A DNA stretch of 64,000 bases from Accumulibacter sp. (GTDB lineage: Bacteria; Pseudomonadota; Gammaproteobacteria; Burkholderiales; Rhodocyclaceae). The stretch is taken from assembly GCF_029255125.1 (NCBI RefSeq), contig NZ_JAPUVR010000100.1:124001-188000 (forward strand), read 5' to 3'. Of the stretch, positions 55,029 to 64,000 are shown one piece after another (the first letter of the stretch is position 1; each line of letters begins with the position of its first letter). Position numbers and translations under genes: made by a program. The notes below the pieces were generated by a model that was not told the origin of the DNA, searched no databases, and saw nothing but the letters and a program-made list of their open reading frames with translations.

Positions 55029-56462
55029 ATGAGCCAGCCGGCGGTGCGTCCGGGCGATCTGGCGCAGCACGCGCTGCGCGCTGAGTTGCTGGCAACGCTC
55101 GCCGCTTTTCTCGCCAGTCGCTTGGCGGCCGATCAGAGCCTGTGTGTCGGACTTTCCGGTGGGCGCGATTCCGTCGTCTTGCTGCACGCGCTGGTACACC
55201 TGCGGGCCGCAGACTTCGCTGGCGGTCGCTGGCGCCTCTCGGCCATGCATGTCGAGCATGGTTTGAGCGAACACGCAGGCGCCTGGGCAGCCTTCTGTCA
55301 CGAGCTGTGCGCGCGGCTTGCCGTGCCGCTGCACGTCGTCCGCGTAGAGGTTGTGCGCAACGATCGCGCCGGGCTGGAAGCGGCCGCGCGCCGTGTGCGC
55401 TACGCCGCTTTCGCCGACTGCCCGGCCGACTGGCTGGCGCTGGCCCATCACCGCGACGACCAGGCGGAAACCGTCCTCTTCCGCCTGCTGCGCGGCGCGG
55501 GGGTGGCCGGCGCGGCCGGGATGCGCAGCGCGCGAGCCTTGCCACGAGGGCCGCGGCTGATCCGGCCGCTCCTTGAACTGCCAGGTAGCGCACTGGCCGA
55601 CTATGCGGCGGCCAATTCACTCGCCTGGGTCGAAGACGAGAGCAATGCCGACTGTCGCTTCCGGCGCAACTTCCTGCGTCGCGAAATGCTGCCGCGGCTG
55701 AGCACGGTCTTTCCGGCGGCGGCTCCGGCGCTGGCGCGTGCCGCGGCACACTTCGCCGAGGCGCAGGAATTGCTTGACGAAGTGGCCCATGCCGACCGGC
55801 AGTGCGTCGCTGGTGACGGCGGGCGAATCGAGCTCGCGCGTTTGCAGGGGCTGTCGTCGGCGCGCGCGCGCAACCTTCTGCGCTACGAGCTGGCCAGCGC
55901 CGGCTGGCGCAGCCCGGACGCGCGCTGGCTCGCCGAGGCGCAGCGGCAATTGGTCGGCAGCGCTGCCGGCGCACAGCCCTGCCTGAGGACCGAGGACGGC
56001 GAACTGCGCGTGCATCGTGGCCGGTTGTACGTATTGACCGGCACCGCGCCGGCGCTGCCAAGCGCTGTGTGCTGGCGAGGCGAAGAGCAAGTCGCCTGGG
56101 GCGAGCGGCTGATTTCATTCCGTCCGGTGGTCGGCGGCGGACTCAGCCGTCGCCGGTTGAGCGGCCTGTCCGTCTGGTTGCGTCTGCGCCAGGGCGGTGA
56201 GCGCTTGCAGCTAGACACGCGGCGCCCGCGGCGCAGCCTGAGCCAGCTGCTGCAGGAAGCCGGCGTGCCGTGCTGGGAGCGACACCGTCTGCCCTTGCTT
56301 TGGGCCGGCGATGAACTGGCCTGGGTCGGCGGTGGCATCGGTTGCGCCGCCGCTTTTGCCTGCGCCGCTGGTGAGGACGGTCTGGCCATCGGCGAAGAGG
56401 TAAGTGCGGCACGCGCGCCGGCCGCCGACGGATTCGTTGCGCCCGGAACTGTGCGCCCGTGA
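55029..56462 (+). CDS. tilS: tRNA(Ile)-lysidine synthase
   Basis: 477 residues from the ATG at 55029; earlier in-frame starts at 54957 and 54984 are possible. Converts C34 of the minor tRNA-Ile(CAU) anticodon to lysidine. The PP-loop reads LCVGLSGGRDSVVLLHAL, followed by MHVEHGLSEHA, LALAHHRDDQAETVLFRLLRG split at the metal site, and RPLLELP. The C-terminal part carries the TilS substrate and small domains (RLRQGGERLQLD, SLSQLLQEAGVPCWERHRLPLLW). The stop overlaps the GTG of the following transporter gene. Confidence 0.95.
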   Translation: MSQPAVRPGDLAQHALRAELLATLAAFLASRLAADQSLCVGLSGGRDSVVLLHALVHLRAADFAGGRWRLSAMHVEHGLSEHAGAWAAFCHELCARLAVPLHVVRVEVVRNDRAGLEAAARRVRYAAFADCPADWLALAHHRDDQAETVLFRLLRGAGVAGAAGMRSARALPRGPRLIRPLLELPGSALADYAAANSLAWVEDESNADCRFRRNFLRREMLPRLSTVFPAAAPALARAAAHFAEAQELLDEVAHADRQCVAGDGGRIELARLQGLSSARARNLLRYELASAGWRSPDARWLAEAQRQLVGSAAGAQPCLRTEDGELRVHRGRLYVLTGTAPALPSAVCWRGEEQVAWGERLISFRPVVGGGLSRRRLSGLSVWLRLRQGGERLQLDTRRPRRSLSQLLQEAGVPCWERHRLPLLWAGDELAWVGGGIGCAAAFACAAGEDGLAIGEEVSAARAPAADGFVAPGTVRP

Positions 56463-57718
56463 ACCACCCTCGACCCGCTACGCCATTGGCTACTGCGCAG
56501 AGCGCCGAGCCGCCGGCACGCGACTTCGAGGTCATTTCGCTGATCGGCTTCGCGCATGCTGTCTCGCACTTTTTCCACCTGCTGCTGCCGCCACTCTTTC
56601 CCTGGCTGATGAACGACTTCGGTCTCAGTTTCAGTGCGATCGGTATGACGATGACGATCTTCTTCGTCGTCTCGGCGATCGGCCAGGCGCTCGCTGGTTT
56701 CCTGGTCGACCGCTACGGCGCGGCGCGCGTCCTCGCTGGCGGCATCGCCTGTTTCGCCGCGGCTGCGCTGCTTCTCGCGCTGGCCGACGGCTATGCGATG
56801 CTGGCGCTGGTCGGCGGCGTCGCCGGTCTGGGCAACAGCGTCTTCCATCCGGCCGACTTCACGGTGCTCAACCGACACGTCTCGTCGCCGCGCCTGCCGC
56901 ACGCCTTCTCCATCCATGGGCTCTCGGGCAACCTCGGTTGGGCGCTGGCGCCAGTCTTCCTGACCGCGCTCGCCGCAGCGTTCGGCTGGCGCTTGGCGGC
57001 GCTCGCCGCGGCTGGTCTCGCACTGTTCGCGCTCGCTCTGCTCTTCTCGCGCCGCCAGACGCTTGCCGACCCGCCGGGCTGGGGCGCCGGAGCGACTTCC
57101 GGGCTGGGCGGCGGTGAGCCGGCGGTGTCCACCTTCGCCTTCCTGCGCGCGCCTGGCGTCTGGCTCTGCTTCCTTTTCTTTCTCCTCATCACGACCGCCT
57201 TCGGCGCGATCCAGAATTTCGCCACGCCGATCCTGCAGAACCTGCACGGTCTGTCGCTGGCCGCTGGCGCGACGGCACTCTCCGCCTACCTGGCCGGGGG
57301 TGCCGGCGGAATTCTCGCCGGCGGTTTCCTCGCCCGGAAGGGCGAACACGAAAAGTTGATCGCCGCCGCGCTGCTGGTCGCCGCGCTCCTCGCGCTGCTT
57401 GTCGCCGGAGTGCCGCTCGCCGCGCCGGCGGTGCTCCCGCTGATGGCGGCGATCGGCTTCTGCACTGGAATTGCCGGACCCTCGCGCGATCTTCTCGTGC
57501 GCCGCGCAGCGACCTCTCGCTTCGGGCAGGCGGCCTACGGTCGCGTCTATGGCTTCGTCTATTCGGGTCTGGACAGCGGCTTGGCGCTGGCGCCGCTGGT
57601 TTTTGGCGGATTGATGGATGGCCGGCGCTTCGCTGCCGTCCTGGTCGGCGTTGCTGCGCTGCAGGGGCTGGCCGTGCTCACCGCGCTGGGTGTCGGGGCA
57701 ACGACGCGCGCGCCTTGA
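56459..57718 (+). CDS. MFS transporter
   Basis: 419 residues beginning with the GTG that overlaps the tilS stop (GTGA). Twelve membrane helices with the MFS A-motif region FLVDRYGAARVLAGG after helix 2 and AGGFLARKGEHEKLI after helix 8. The pattern of SHFFHLLLPPLFPWL and VFHPADFTVLNRHV is like the FSR/fosmidomycin-resistance group. The substrate is unknown; co-translation with tilS is probably incidental. Confidence 0.9.
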   Translation: MNHPRPATPLATAQSAEPPARDFEVISLIGFAHAVSHFFHLLLPPLFPWLMNDFGLSFSAIGMTMTIFFVVSAIGQALAGFLVDRYGAARVLAGGIACFAAAALLLALADGYAMLALVGGVAGLGNSVFHPADFTVLNRHVSSPRLPHAFSIHGLSGNLGWALAPVFLTALAAAFGWRLAALAAAGLALFALALLFSRRQTLADPPGWGAGATSGLGGGEPAVSTFAFLRAPGVWLCFLFFLLITTAFGAIQNFATPILQNLHGLSLAAGATALSAYLAGGAGGILAGGFLARKGEHEKLIAAALLVAALLALLVAGVPLAAPAVLPLMAAIGFCTGIAGPSRDLLVRRAATSRFGQAAYGRVYGFVYSGLDSGLALAPLVFGGLMDGRRFAAVLVGVAALQGLAVLTALGVGATTRAP

Positions 57719-57743
57719 CAGTCCTCTCGGCGAAGGCTTTACT
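57715..57743 (+). promoter_or_regulatory. Sigma-70-type promoter for the universal stress gene
   Basis: A perfect TTGACA (57715-57720), 17-nt spacer and TTTACT (57738-57743) lie at the very end of the transporter gene; the -35 box contains its stop codon. The predicted leader to the ATG at 57847 is about 95 nt. Confidence 0.55.
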
Positions 57744-57846
57744 AAACACTGGACGGCGCCCGCGCGCGTTTCGCCGGTGCGCCGCCAGCCGTTACCTGTC
57801 GGCTCGCTCGCCGCGCTTTGTTTGATCGTTATCCGGAGTACTCACC

Positions 57847-58290
57847 ATGTTCAAGAACATCCTTGTGCCGACCGACGGCTCGGAACTCTCGCAGGACACC
57901 GCACGGCGCGCCATTTCCTTTGCCAAGGAGGCGGGTGCGCGAATCACCGCCTTCTATGCCAAACCCGAGTATCCGGTGAGCTACTTCGGCGAAGGCGCGC
58001 TGATCGACCCGACGACGCCGGAAAAATTCGCTGAGCTGGCCGAGCAGCAGGCGCAGCAGGTGCTCGACTTCGTCGTCGAACTCGGGCGCGCGGCCGGCGT
58101 CCAGGTCGATTGTATGGCGCTGACCAGCGACCTGCCGTATCAGGCGATCATCGATGCGGCGAACGAAGCAGGCTGCGACCTGATCTTCATGGCTTCGCAC
58201 GGGCGGCGCGGATTCAGCGCGCTGCTGCTTGGCAGCGAGACGAACAAGGTGCTGACGCACTCGAAGATTCCGGTGCTCGTCTATCGCTGA
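57847..58290 (+). CDS. Universal stress protein (UspA family)
   Basis: 147 residues. Starts MFKNILVPTDGSELS and ends with the nucleotide-binding pattern ASHGRRGFSALLLGSETNKVL and IPVLVYR, so it is the ATP-binding type (G-2x-G-9x-G-S/T). A single domain. Such proteins respond to starvation or envelope stress; the exact role is unknown. The TTGACA promoter upstream fits independent expression. Confidence 0.94.
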   Translation: MFKNILVPTDGSELSQDTARRAISFAKEAGARITAFYAKPEYPVSYFGEGALIDPTTPEKFAELAEQQAQQVLDFVVELGRAAGVQVDCMALTSDLPYQAIIDAANEAGCDLIFMASHGRRGFSALLLGSETNKVLTHSKIPVLVYR

Positions 58291-58352
58291 GCGGCGAGGC
58301 CGCAGGCGCTCGATGGCGGGCGTCGCCGTCGTGCGTTCGTCCGGCCAGTTCG

Positions 58353-59267
58353 TCAGCCGTCGACGCGCGCCGCGCGCTGACGCGGAGCGGGCAGATTGAC
58401 CAGGACGATGCCGGAAGTCACGCAGGCGACGGCGACGATGAAGCTCGGCGTAAGGCGCTCGTGCAGCATGACAACGCCGAAAGCAACGCCAAAAAGCGGC
58501 GTCAGGAACGAAAAGACCGCCAGCCGGGTGGTAAGGTAGCGCGTCAGCAGCCAGAACCAGGCGAGATAACTGGCGAAAGCGACGATCACGCCTTGATAGG
58601 CGAGGGCGAGGACGACCGGCAGGCTGAGCTGGCTGATCCCGGCCTCGCCGATCAACGGCGAGAGCGGCAGGAGAAGTGCCGCCGATACCGCGAGTTGGTA
58701 GAACAGAACCTTGCTGGCGCTGATCGTGGCCAGCCGAGTTGCCCGGATGAGCACCGTTGTCGCGGCCCAGCCGATCGCCGCGAGCAGTCCGAGCAGATCG
58801 CCGATCCAGGCACCGGGCGGTCCACCGCTCTCACCGGAAAAACCGAAGACGATACCCATGAACGCGAGCAGCACGCCGGCCAGTTGTCGCCGCTGCATCT
58901 GCTCGCCAGCGACGAAGTAGTGCAGGCCGAGAACCGTGAAGCACGGCGCCGTGTAGAGGACGACGATCAGCCGCGACGCCGTGGTGTAGGACAGCCCGAG
59001 ATAGATGAAGACGAACTCCAGCCCGAAAAGAAAACCGGCCAGCAGGCCGGGGCGCAAGCTGCGGTCGGCCTGGGTCAGCGCGATCCCGCGCCAGCGCGCC
59101 CAGACAAGGAGTAGCAGGACGGCGATCGCCGAGCGCAGCCCGGACTGGAGAACCGGACTGATTCCTGCGCTGGCGATCTTGATCGTCACCTGCTGGAAGC
59201 CCCAGGTGGCGCAGAGCACGATCATCAGGACAAAAGCGGCGATGCCGGGCGGCGTACGTTCGTGCAT
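58353..59267 (-). CDS. EamA/DMT-family membrane transporter
   Basis: 304 residues from the ATG at 59267; the frame is open to 59360 without a hydrophobic extension. Ten membrane helices in two EamA repeats: IVLCATWGFQQVTIKIA with YLGLSYTTASRLIVVLYTAPCF in the first, and GLLAAIGWAATTVLIRAT with PLFGVAFGVVMLHERLTPSF in the second. This class exports amino acids, metabolites or drugs; the substrate is not evident. Confidence 0.92.
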   Translation of the reverse strand: MHERTPPGIAAFVLMIVLCATWGFQQVTIKIASAGISPVLQSGLRSAIAVLLLLVWARWRGIALTQADRSLRPGLLAGFLFGLEFVFIYLGLSYTTASRLIVVLYTAPCFTVLGLHYFVAGEQMQRRQLAGVLLAFMGIVFGFSGESGGPPGAWIGDLLGLLAAIGWAATTVLIRATRLATISASKVLFYQLAVSAALLLPLSPLIGEAGISQLSLPVVLALAYQGVIVAFASYLAWFWLLTRYLTTRLAVFSFLTPLFGVAFGVVMLHERLTPSFIVAVACVTSGIVLVNLPAPRQRAARVDG

Positions 59268-59854
59268 GCGGGCAGTCGATGGCGGCGCCAGCGCCGCGGG
59301 TCTCTTGAGGATGCGCCAGCCGGCTCGCTCCGACGGCGCGCAACCGTCGATTATGCCCAAGCCGACGACGCGGCGACAGGAAAATCGTTGCTCACCGCTT
59401 TCCTTGCCGACGATTCGGCGAGCGGCGGTGGCCGCGCGCCCGCCCAGCAGGACATGGGAAAATCCAGCTTAAACATACTCGTTGGATTGCTGCGGCCTGG
59501 CCTGGATGCGCTCGTGCTGGTCGGAACTGCCCCCGCCAACCGACTGACTGCAGGCCGACCCCCGAAGCCGTCAGGCATGCCAAGCACGCCCAGCAGGCTC
59601 CAATCCATCTTTCGTCGGCGCTCGCCGTCCGGGCGGACGAGCAGCACGAGTCAGGGTGCGCTCAGCGGTCACGACGTCGTCATCGAGACTGACGAGGCGG
59701 AACCGCCGGCTCCTCATTGCTGCGGCACATCCCTGGCGCCGGTATCTCATTCCGCTGGTCGATCCAGCAGCGCTCAAGTTGACCGTGAGTTGGCCGTAAT
59801 GCTCCTCAGCGGCGTGTCGCCGCCCGTTCGTTGAAGACCATTGGGAGAACATGC
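59268..59854. other. Intergenic region, no convincing gene
   Basis: Nearly 590 bases between the divergent EamA transporter and the rhodanese-fold gene. Open frames exist on both strands but none has a ribosome site, a typical composition or a recognisable motif. A GGGAGA site for the rhodanese gene lies at its end. It may be a decayed gene, but I cannot show which. Confidence 0.5.
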
Positions 59855-60319
59855 ATGTGGCCAAGAAAAGCAGTCCTCGTTTCGACCCTTGTCAGCGCCT
59901 GCCTGACTACGCCTGCTTGGGCAGCAGACGACAAACCCGATACCCCAGTCAGTATTCGCGGTGGAAAAGTGGTCAGCGTCGATGAAGCGAAGAGCCTGCT
60001 CGACAAGAAGTCAGCCGCATTCTTCGACACACGCAACGCGCTGAATTTCGGCAAAGGGCACGTTCCCGGCGCGACGATTGTCTCCTACAAGGAGAAGAGC
60101 GATTTCAGTCCCACCTTTGACGCAAGCCAAGACGCGTTCGAGCTCGCCAAGCTGCCGGCTGAAAAGAGCGCCCAGGTCGTCTTCTACAGCGACGGGCCGA
60201 AAGGCTGGAAGTCGTACAAGGCGGCTACTCTGGCAATCAACGCCGGGTACAAGAATGTTCTGTGGATGCGTGAAGGTTTTGCCGGGTGGACAGCGCGAAA
60301 TCTTCCGGTTGCCCAGTAG
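59855..60319 (+). CDS. Periplasmic rhodanese-fold protein lacking the catalytic cysteine
   Basis: 154 residues from the ATG at 59855, with GGGAGA upstream. A signal peptide cuts near AWAADD. The rhodanese fold is visible in VVSVDEAKSLLDKKSAAFFDTRNALNF and FGKGHVPGATIVSY, and the active-site loop is FYSDGPKGWKSY. The Cys of the usual CxxG loop is Ser112, so sulfur transfer by the classical mechanism should be lost. It may bind a ligand or partner instead. It precedes a chemoreceptor gene by 18 nt, so they are probably co-transcribed. Confidence 0.83.
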   Translation: MWPRKAVLVSTLVSACLTTPAWAADDKPDTPVSIRGGKVVSVDEAKSLLDKKSAAFFDTRNALNFGKGHVPGATIVSYKEKSDFSPTFDASQDAFELAKLPAEKSAQVVFYSDGPKGWKSYKAATLAINAGYKNVLWMREGFAGWTARNLPVAQ

Positions 60320-60337
60320 TAGCCAGAAAGCGGTTCA

Positions 60338-61915
60338 GTGCGCCTGTGCAACCCATCAATCGGCAGTCGGCTGCTGATCGCTGGCTGCCTCTCGTTGGCA
60401 ATCGTCTTGTTTCTGGCAATTGCCGGCATTTATGGTTACCGCATGCTCGAACGGGAAGCGGAGATCGAGGCTTCGTCTGCGCAACAGTTCATCAATCTGC
60501 AGCTCAGCCTGCGCGGTCTCGATGAAGTAATCCTGACCCAGGGTACGCCGGCAGCCAAGGACTTGGCACGCAAGAGCGTGCAAGCCTTCAATGACGTCTG
60601 GCCGAGGCTGATCGCGGCCAGCTCGGGGACTCCGCTGCAAGCAGCGCTGAGTAGTCAGATTTCACCCAAGTGGCAAGCCTTCAGCAGCAGTATCGAAGCG
60701 TTCCTGCAAGTCAGGTCGCCGGGGCCAGACAACGACGAAGCGATGGTTGCCTTTGGTCGCCTGATCAATCTGGGGAACGCCCTCAGTCAGGAGATTGGCC
60801 AGTTGCGCGCACGCTCGGCGGTGGAAGCTGCTGCGCGCATCGAACGGCTGGTCGCGCTCGTCAGCGCGACCAGCGTTCTCCTGACGGTCGCCCTATTGGC
60901 GCTTTTCGTCGCCACCTATCGGCGAATCATGGCGCCGATGCACCGCCTGCAGTCGGCCATCGTCTCGGTCGATCGGGAACACGATCTGACCCGCCGTGTG
61001 GAGTGGCCGCATCAGGACGAACTCGGTCGGGTCACCGGTGCGTTCAATTCGCTGATCAATGGGTTGCAGCAGATCGTTTGCCGCGTTCTGGACAGCATGG
61101 CAGGTCTGCGCGTCGCTGCCACCAACATGGTGAGCGTTGCCGAGCGCGTCCGGGACGGCTCGGCACGCCAGCAAACGTCATCACACGAAGCCGTAGCCGT
61201 GGTCGACACCTTGCATGTCACCATTACCGATCTGGACAAGCGTGCGCGCGAAGCCGGGCAACTGACCGAAACCTCAACCACAGTGGCGACCGAATGCAGC
61301 GCCATCGTTGGGCAGGTCGGGCAAGCGATTCAGGCTACCAGCGACAGCGTTGGCGCACTTGCCGTACAACTCGGCGGTCTGCGGCAGCGCTCGAGCGAGG
61401 TAGATGCCATCGTTCAGGTGATTCGCGAAATTGCCCAACAGACCAACTTGCTGGCGCTGAACGCCGCGATCGAGGCGGCGCGCGCCGGCGAACTGGGGCG
61501 CGGCTTTGCCGTGGTAGCGGACGAAGTGCGCAAACTAGCCGACAAGACCGACACCGCAACGGCCGGGATCGGCGACATCCTCAGCACGGTTCGCCACGAG
61601 ATCGAGCAGTCGGTGAGTGGAATCGCCGAATGCCAACGAAGATCGGGCGAGATCGCCGGCCTCTCGTCGCACGCCGGAAGGGCGATGGAACAGGTGCGCC
61701 TGACCGGCGGGCAGGTCAGGCAGGTGGTGGCCGAGATCGTCGAGGCGGTGAACTCGCAGCATGCGGCGGCGACGGCCATCGGCCACCATGTCGAGGCGAT
61801 TGCCAAGCTGGCGCAAGGCAATCTTGAGCAAGTGCGGGAAACCAGTAATGCGGCTGAAGACCTGGAACGAATGGCAACCGATCTGAAGCAGACGGTGGCC
61901 GATTTCAAGACCTGA
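60338..61915 (+). CDS. Methyl-accepting chemotaxis protein
   Basis: 525 residues with a GTG start and AGAAAG upstream. Membrane helices at about 10-32 and 175-195 flank a helical periplasmic domain of ~140 residues (four-helix-bundle type). HAMP ([18 protein letters not shown]) and a signalling domain follow, with the tip sequence [40 protein letters not shown] split around the hairpin. It relays to CheA/CheW. The C-terminus lacks a CheR-docking pentapeptide. The rhodanese-fold gene upstream may supply a periplasmic ligand-binding partner (inference). Confidence 0.93.
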   Translation: MRLCNPSIGSRLLIAGCLSLAIVLFLAIAGIYGYRMLEREAEIEASSAQQFINLQLSLRGLDEVILTQGTPAAKDLARKSVQAFNDVWPRLIAASSGTPLQAALSSQISPKWQAFSSSIEAFLQVRSPGPDNDEAMVAFGRLINLGNALSQEIGQLRARSAVEAAARIERLVALVSATSVLLTVALLALFVATYRRIMAPMHRLQSAIVSVDREHDLTRRVEWPHQDELGRVTGAFNSLINGLQQIVCRVLDSMAGLRVAATNMVSVAERVRDGSARQQTSSHEAVAVVDTLHVTITDLDKRAREAGQLTETSTTVATECSAIVGQVGQAIQATSDSVGALAVQLGGLRQRSSEVDAIVQVIREIAQQTNLLALNAAIEAARAGELGRGFAVVADEVRKLADKTDTATAGIGDILSTVRHEIEQSVSGIAECQRRSGEIAGLSSHAGRAMEQVRLTGGQVRQVVAEIVEAVNSQHAAATAIGHHVEAIAKLAQGNLEQVRETSNAAEDLERMATDLKQTVADFKT

Positions 61916-62161
61916 TCGATCCTCGCCAGAGTTTCGGCAAGCGCTTCGGCGGTCTGGCAGATAAACAAAGAGGTGCGTTGGCGCTGGCCGTCGGCTGCCG
62001 GGCAAAGCGCGTTTCCCACTTGCTGCTTGCCGTCGCCGCTGTGTGGTGTTGGTGTCCGCCGGTGCGGGCTGAAGGTGGCCGCGCCGGCGCTTTGCGGTAG
62101 TATGCTGACGGACGCCGCACCGGTGCGATCCGGCGCGTGTCGACCACCTGCCGATTCCACC

Positions 62162-63889
62162 ATGTCCTCCTCTTCCGCTCTCGCCGCACTCGCCTTCGCC
62201 GGGCTGCTGTCTGGCTGGCCGGTTTTCGCCGAGGTGCCGAGGCTGATCGCGCCGGCCGAGCTGCGCGGCTTGCTGGCAAACTTTCTCGAGCGGCCCGATC
62301 TGGGCGATGCGACGGAGGAGGCTGCGTTCGCTCGCCGGGCGCAGCGCGAGGCGGCGAATCTGCTGGCGACCGAAGGCTATTTCTCGCCGCGCGTCGAGTT
62401 GCGCCGCGACGACGGCGAACTCGTGCTGCTCGTCGAGTCGGGTGAGCGCTCGCTGATCGGTGCGGTACACATCGCTCTGCTCGGCGATTTGACCGAGGAA
62501 AGGCGCGCGTCGCTGATCGCCGGTTGGCGGCTGAAGCGCGCGCAAGCGTTTCGCCAAAGCGACTGGGACGAGGCCAAGCATGCGCTGCTCGCCGACTTGC
62601 TGGCGGTCGACTACGCCGGTGCGCGGCTGCGCGAGACGCGCGCCGAGGTTGATCCGGTGGCCCGTCGGGTCGAGCTCTACATCGTCGCCGAAACGGGGCC
62701 GCGTTATCGCTTCGGCGAACTGAAGATCAGCGGGCTGCAGCGCTATTCGGCGGCGCTCGTCGCGCGTTTCAACGACAGCGTCAAGGTCGGTGACAACTAC
62801 CGTGAGGACCGCCTGCTCGCCTTGCAGAATGCCCTGCAGAGCACGCCCTATTTCTCGTCGGTGAGCGTCACGCTCGAGCGTGCCGACGAGCGGGCGGACG
62901 CGCCCGCGCTGGCCAGCGACGGCGCGTTGACGGCGCCGGTGCTCGTCCGTTTGCGCGAGCGTTCGCCTTACCAGGTGTCGCTTGGCGGCGGCTACAGCAC
63001 GAATACGGGTTTGCGCATGGAGGCGACGTATCGCAACAGCGATGTCTTTTCGCGCGCCTGGGAGTTGCAGAGCGGATTGCGCATCGAGCAGTTGCGTCAG
63101 ACGGCGTATGCCGATCTGTTCTTCCCGCCCGATGAGCGGCGACGGCGCGACGGCGTCGGCACGTCGTTCGAGGAGTCGGATATCGCCGGGCTGGCGATTC
63201 GCCGCTTTGCCGTTGGCGCGATGCGCGTGCAGCAGCGCGGCAGCGTCGAGCAACGGCTGAGCGTCAATTGGCAGGAAGAGAAGCGCTTGCCGGACGGCGC
63301 GCCCGAGAGTAGCAGCCGGGCGCTGACCGCTTTGCTCGCGTGGACCTGGCGGCACGCGGTCGATCCGCTCGACCCGGCCGAGGGCGTTTCGCTGCAGGTG
63401 CAGCTCGGCGGCGGCAGCCGGAACCTGCTGTCCGATCAGGACTTCCTGCGCGCTTATCTGCGCTATAGCCAGGGGATCCCGCTGAGCGCGCGCGACGCCT
63501 TGCTCGTGCGGGGCGAAGTGGGTGCCACGCTGGCGCCTTCGCGCGTCGGGATTCCGCAGGACTTCCTCTTTCGCGCCGGCGGCAGCAATTCAGTGCGCGG
63601 CTATGCGTACCAGAGCCTCGGCGTGCGCGAGGGGACGGCGACCGTGGGTGGACGCTATCTGCTGACGATGAGCGCCGAGTACCTGCATTGGCTCAGCGCG
63701 ACCTGGGGTGCGGCGGTCTTTGTCGATGCTGGAGATGCCTTCGACGAGCGCCGGGTGCGTCAGCTGGCGACCGGTTACGGCGTCGGTGCGCGCTGGCGCA
63801 GCCCGGCCGGGCCGCTCGGCATCGATCTCGCGTGGGGCCAGCGCGTGGGCAAGCTGCGCCTCGATTTCTCGCTGGCGATTCCGTTTTGA
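62162..63889 (+). CDS. tamA: Autotransporter assembly factor TamA (Omp85 family)
   Basis: 575 residues with a signal peptide (cut near VFAEV). Three POTRA-like repeats span about residues 24-260 (AANLLATEGYFSPRVEL, RYRFGELKISGLQRYS and ALQNALQSTPYFSSVSV). A 16-strand barrel follows with the Omp85 lid-lock motif in GGSNSVRGYAYQSLG and a terminal Phe (AIPF). It helps insert or assemble outer-membrane proteins and works with TamB; the next frame downstream is the likely tamB start. The frame is open upstream to 61973 but the signal peptide sets the start. Confidence 0.95.
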   Translation: MSSSSALAALAFAGLLSGWPVFAEVPRLIAPAELRGLLANFLERPDLGDATEEAAFARRAQREAANLLATEGYFSPRVELRRDDGELVLLVESGERSLIGAVHIALLGDLTEERRASLIAGWRLKRAQAFRQSDWDEAKHALLADLLAVDYAGARLRETRAEVDPVARRVELYIVAETGPRYRFGELKISGLQRYSAALVARFNDSVKVGDNYREDRLLALQNALQSTPYFSSVSVTLERADERADAPALASDGALTAPVLVRLRERSPYQVSLGGGYSTNTGLRMEATYRNSDVFSRAWELQSGLRIEQLRQTAYADLFFPPDERRRRDGVGTSFEESDIAGLAIRRFAVGAMRVQQRGSVEQRLSVNWQEEKRLPDGAPESSSRALTALLAWTWRHAVDPLDPAEGVSLQVQLGGGSRNLLSDQDFLRAYLRYSQGIPLSARDALLVRGEVGATLAPSRVGIPQDFLFRAGGSNSVRGYAYQSLGVREGTATVGGRYLLTMSAEYLHWLSATWGAAVFVDAGDAFDERRVRQLATGYGVGARWRSPAGPLGIDLAWGQRVGKLRLDFSLAIPF

Positions 63890-63940
63890 GGCGGCAGCGA
63901 TGAAGCCGAAGGTGGCGCGCGAAGTGCAGCGAGCGACGAA

Positions 63941-64000
63941 ATGGACGAGCCGGTGAGCGACCAGGCGAGCGCTGCCAGCGATCATCCGGCGATCGCACCG
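63941..64000 (+). CDS. tamB: Probable TamB N-terminus, cut by the window end
   Basis: An ATG (63941) 51 nt after tamA opens a frame that runs to the end of the window without a stop (MDEPVSDQASAASDHPAIAP). The peptide is too short for homology. The call rests on the conserved tamA-tamB order and the absence of other frames here; a GTG at 63953 is an alternative start. Confidence 0.4.
   Translation, partial: MDEPVSDQASAASDHPAIAP

Noticed and set aside
59262..59834. Possible 190-residue gene between the EamA transporter and the rhodanese-fold gene
   Set aside because: Its start lies antisense within the transporter start, and no domain or coding bias is visible.
59855..60319. Active thiosulfate sulfurtransferase
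   Set aside because: The catalytic cysteine is replaced by serine.

Overview
The window is GC-rich bacterial chromosome, densely coding on both strands, with no rRNA, tRNA, CRISPR array or insertion sequence that I could recognise. Gene content points to a betaproteobacterium of the Rhodocyclales type, plausibly Candidatus Accumulibacter or a close relative (inference). The evidence is an assimilatory sulfate cluster with DUF934 and a divergent CysB, the aat/bpt pair, a PEP-CTERM surface protein behind a sigma-54-like promoter beside exopolysaccharide genes, many c-di-GMP and two-component proteins, and PrpE with an AcuI-like reductase. No ribosomal or phylogenetic marker tree was possible here.

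Layout. 1-1.2 kb: 3' part of a DUF4384-lysozyme fusion. 1.4-8.5 kb (minus): a tight operon of TonB-dependent receptor, YfiR-like protein, CHASE8-type hybrid histidine kinase and an EAL response regulator, which looks like an envelope-to-c-di-GMP relay. 8.8-12.9 kb (minus): AcuI-like reductase, a doubly degenerate receiver/GGDEF protein and PrpE, probably one transcript for propionyl-CoA metabolism. 13.2-15.8 kb (plus): NlpC/P60 hydrolase with a palindromic promoter, then aat and bpt (N-degron pathway). 15.9-18.9 kb: OmpR-type regulator and CHASE2 histidine kinase. 19-21.6 kb: GCS2-family ligase with an M14-type hydrolase. 21.6-25.5 kb: GST, purB, a zinc-ribbon membrane protein, cytochrome c' and a b561-type cytochrome.

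25.6-28.9 kb (minus): yajC-secD-secF. 29-32.3 kb: a small hypothetical protein, a ClpX paralogue without the zinc domain and with altered pore loops, an alpha/beta hydrolase and an exported ParB-like protein. 32.3-39.8 kb (plus): PEP-CTERM protein, then a WecA/MraY-type transferase, a Wzb-type phosphatase, a Wza-type export lipoprotein and a Wzc-type tyrosine kinase, the initiation and export part of an exopolysaccharide locus. 39.8-45.8 kb: rlmB, then cysI, DUF934, cysH and a CsoSCA-like carbonic anhydrase as one overlapping minus-strand operon divergent from cysB.

45.8-64 kb: a nucleotide-cyclase/HDOD fusion, a PLP decarboxylase, a 1214-residue NB-ARC (NLR-like) STAND protein converging on an Rpn-family nuclease with a 12-bp tandem repeat (a possible defence pair), accA, tilS, an MFS transporter, a universal stress protein, an EamA transporter, a rhodanese-fold protein lacking its cysteine, a chemoreceptor, tamA and the presumed start of tamB. 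The most novel-looking items are the NLR-like/Rpn pair, the divergent ClpX, the carbonic-anhydrase-like gene inside the sulfate operon, and the pseudo-receiver between acuI and prpE.
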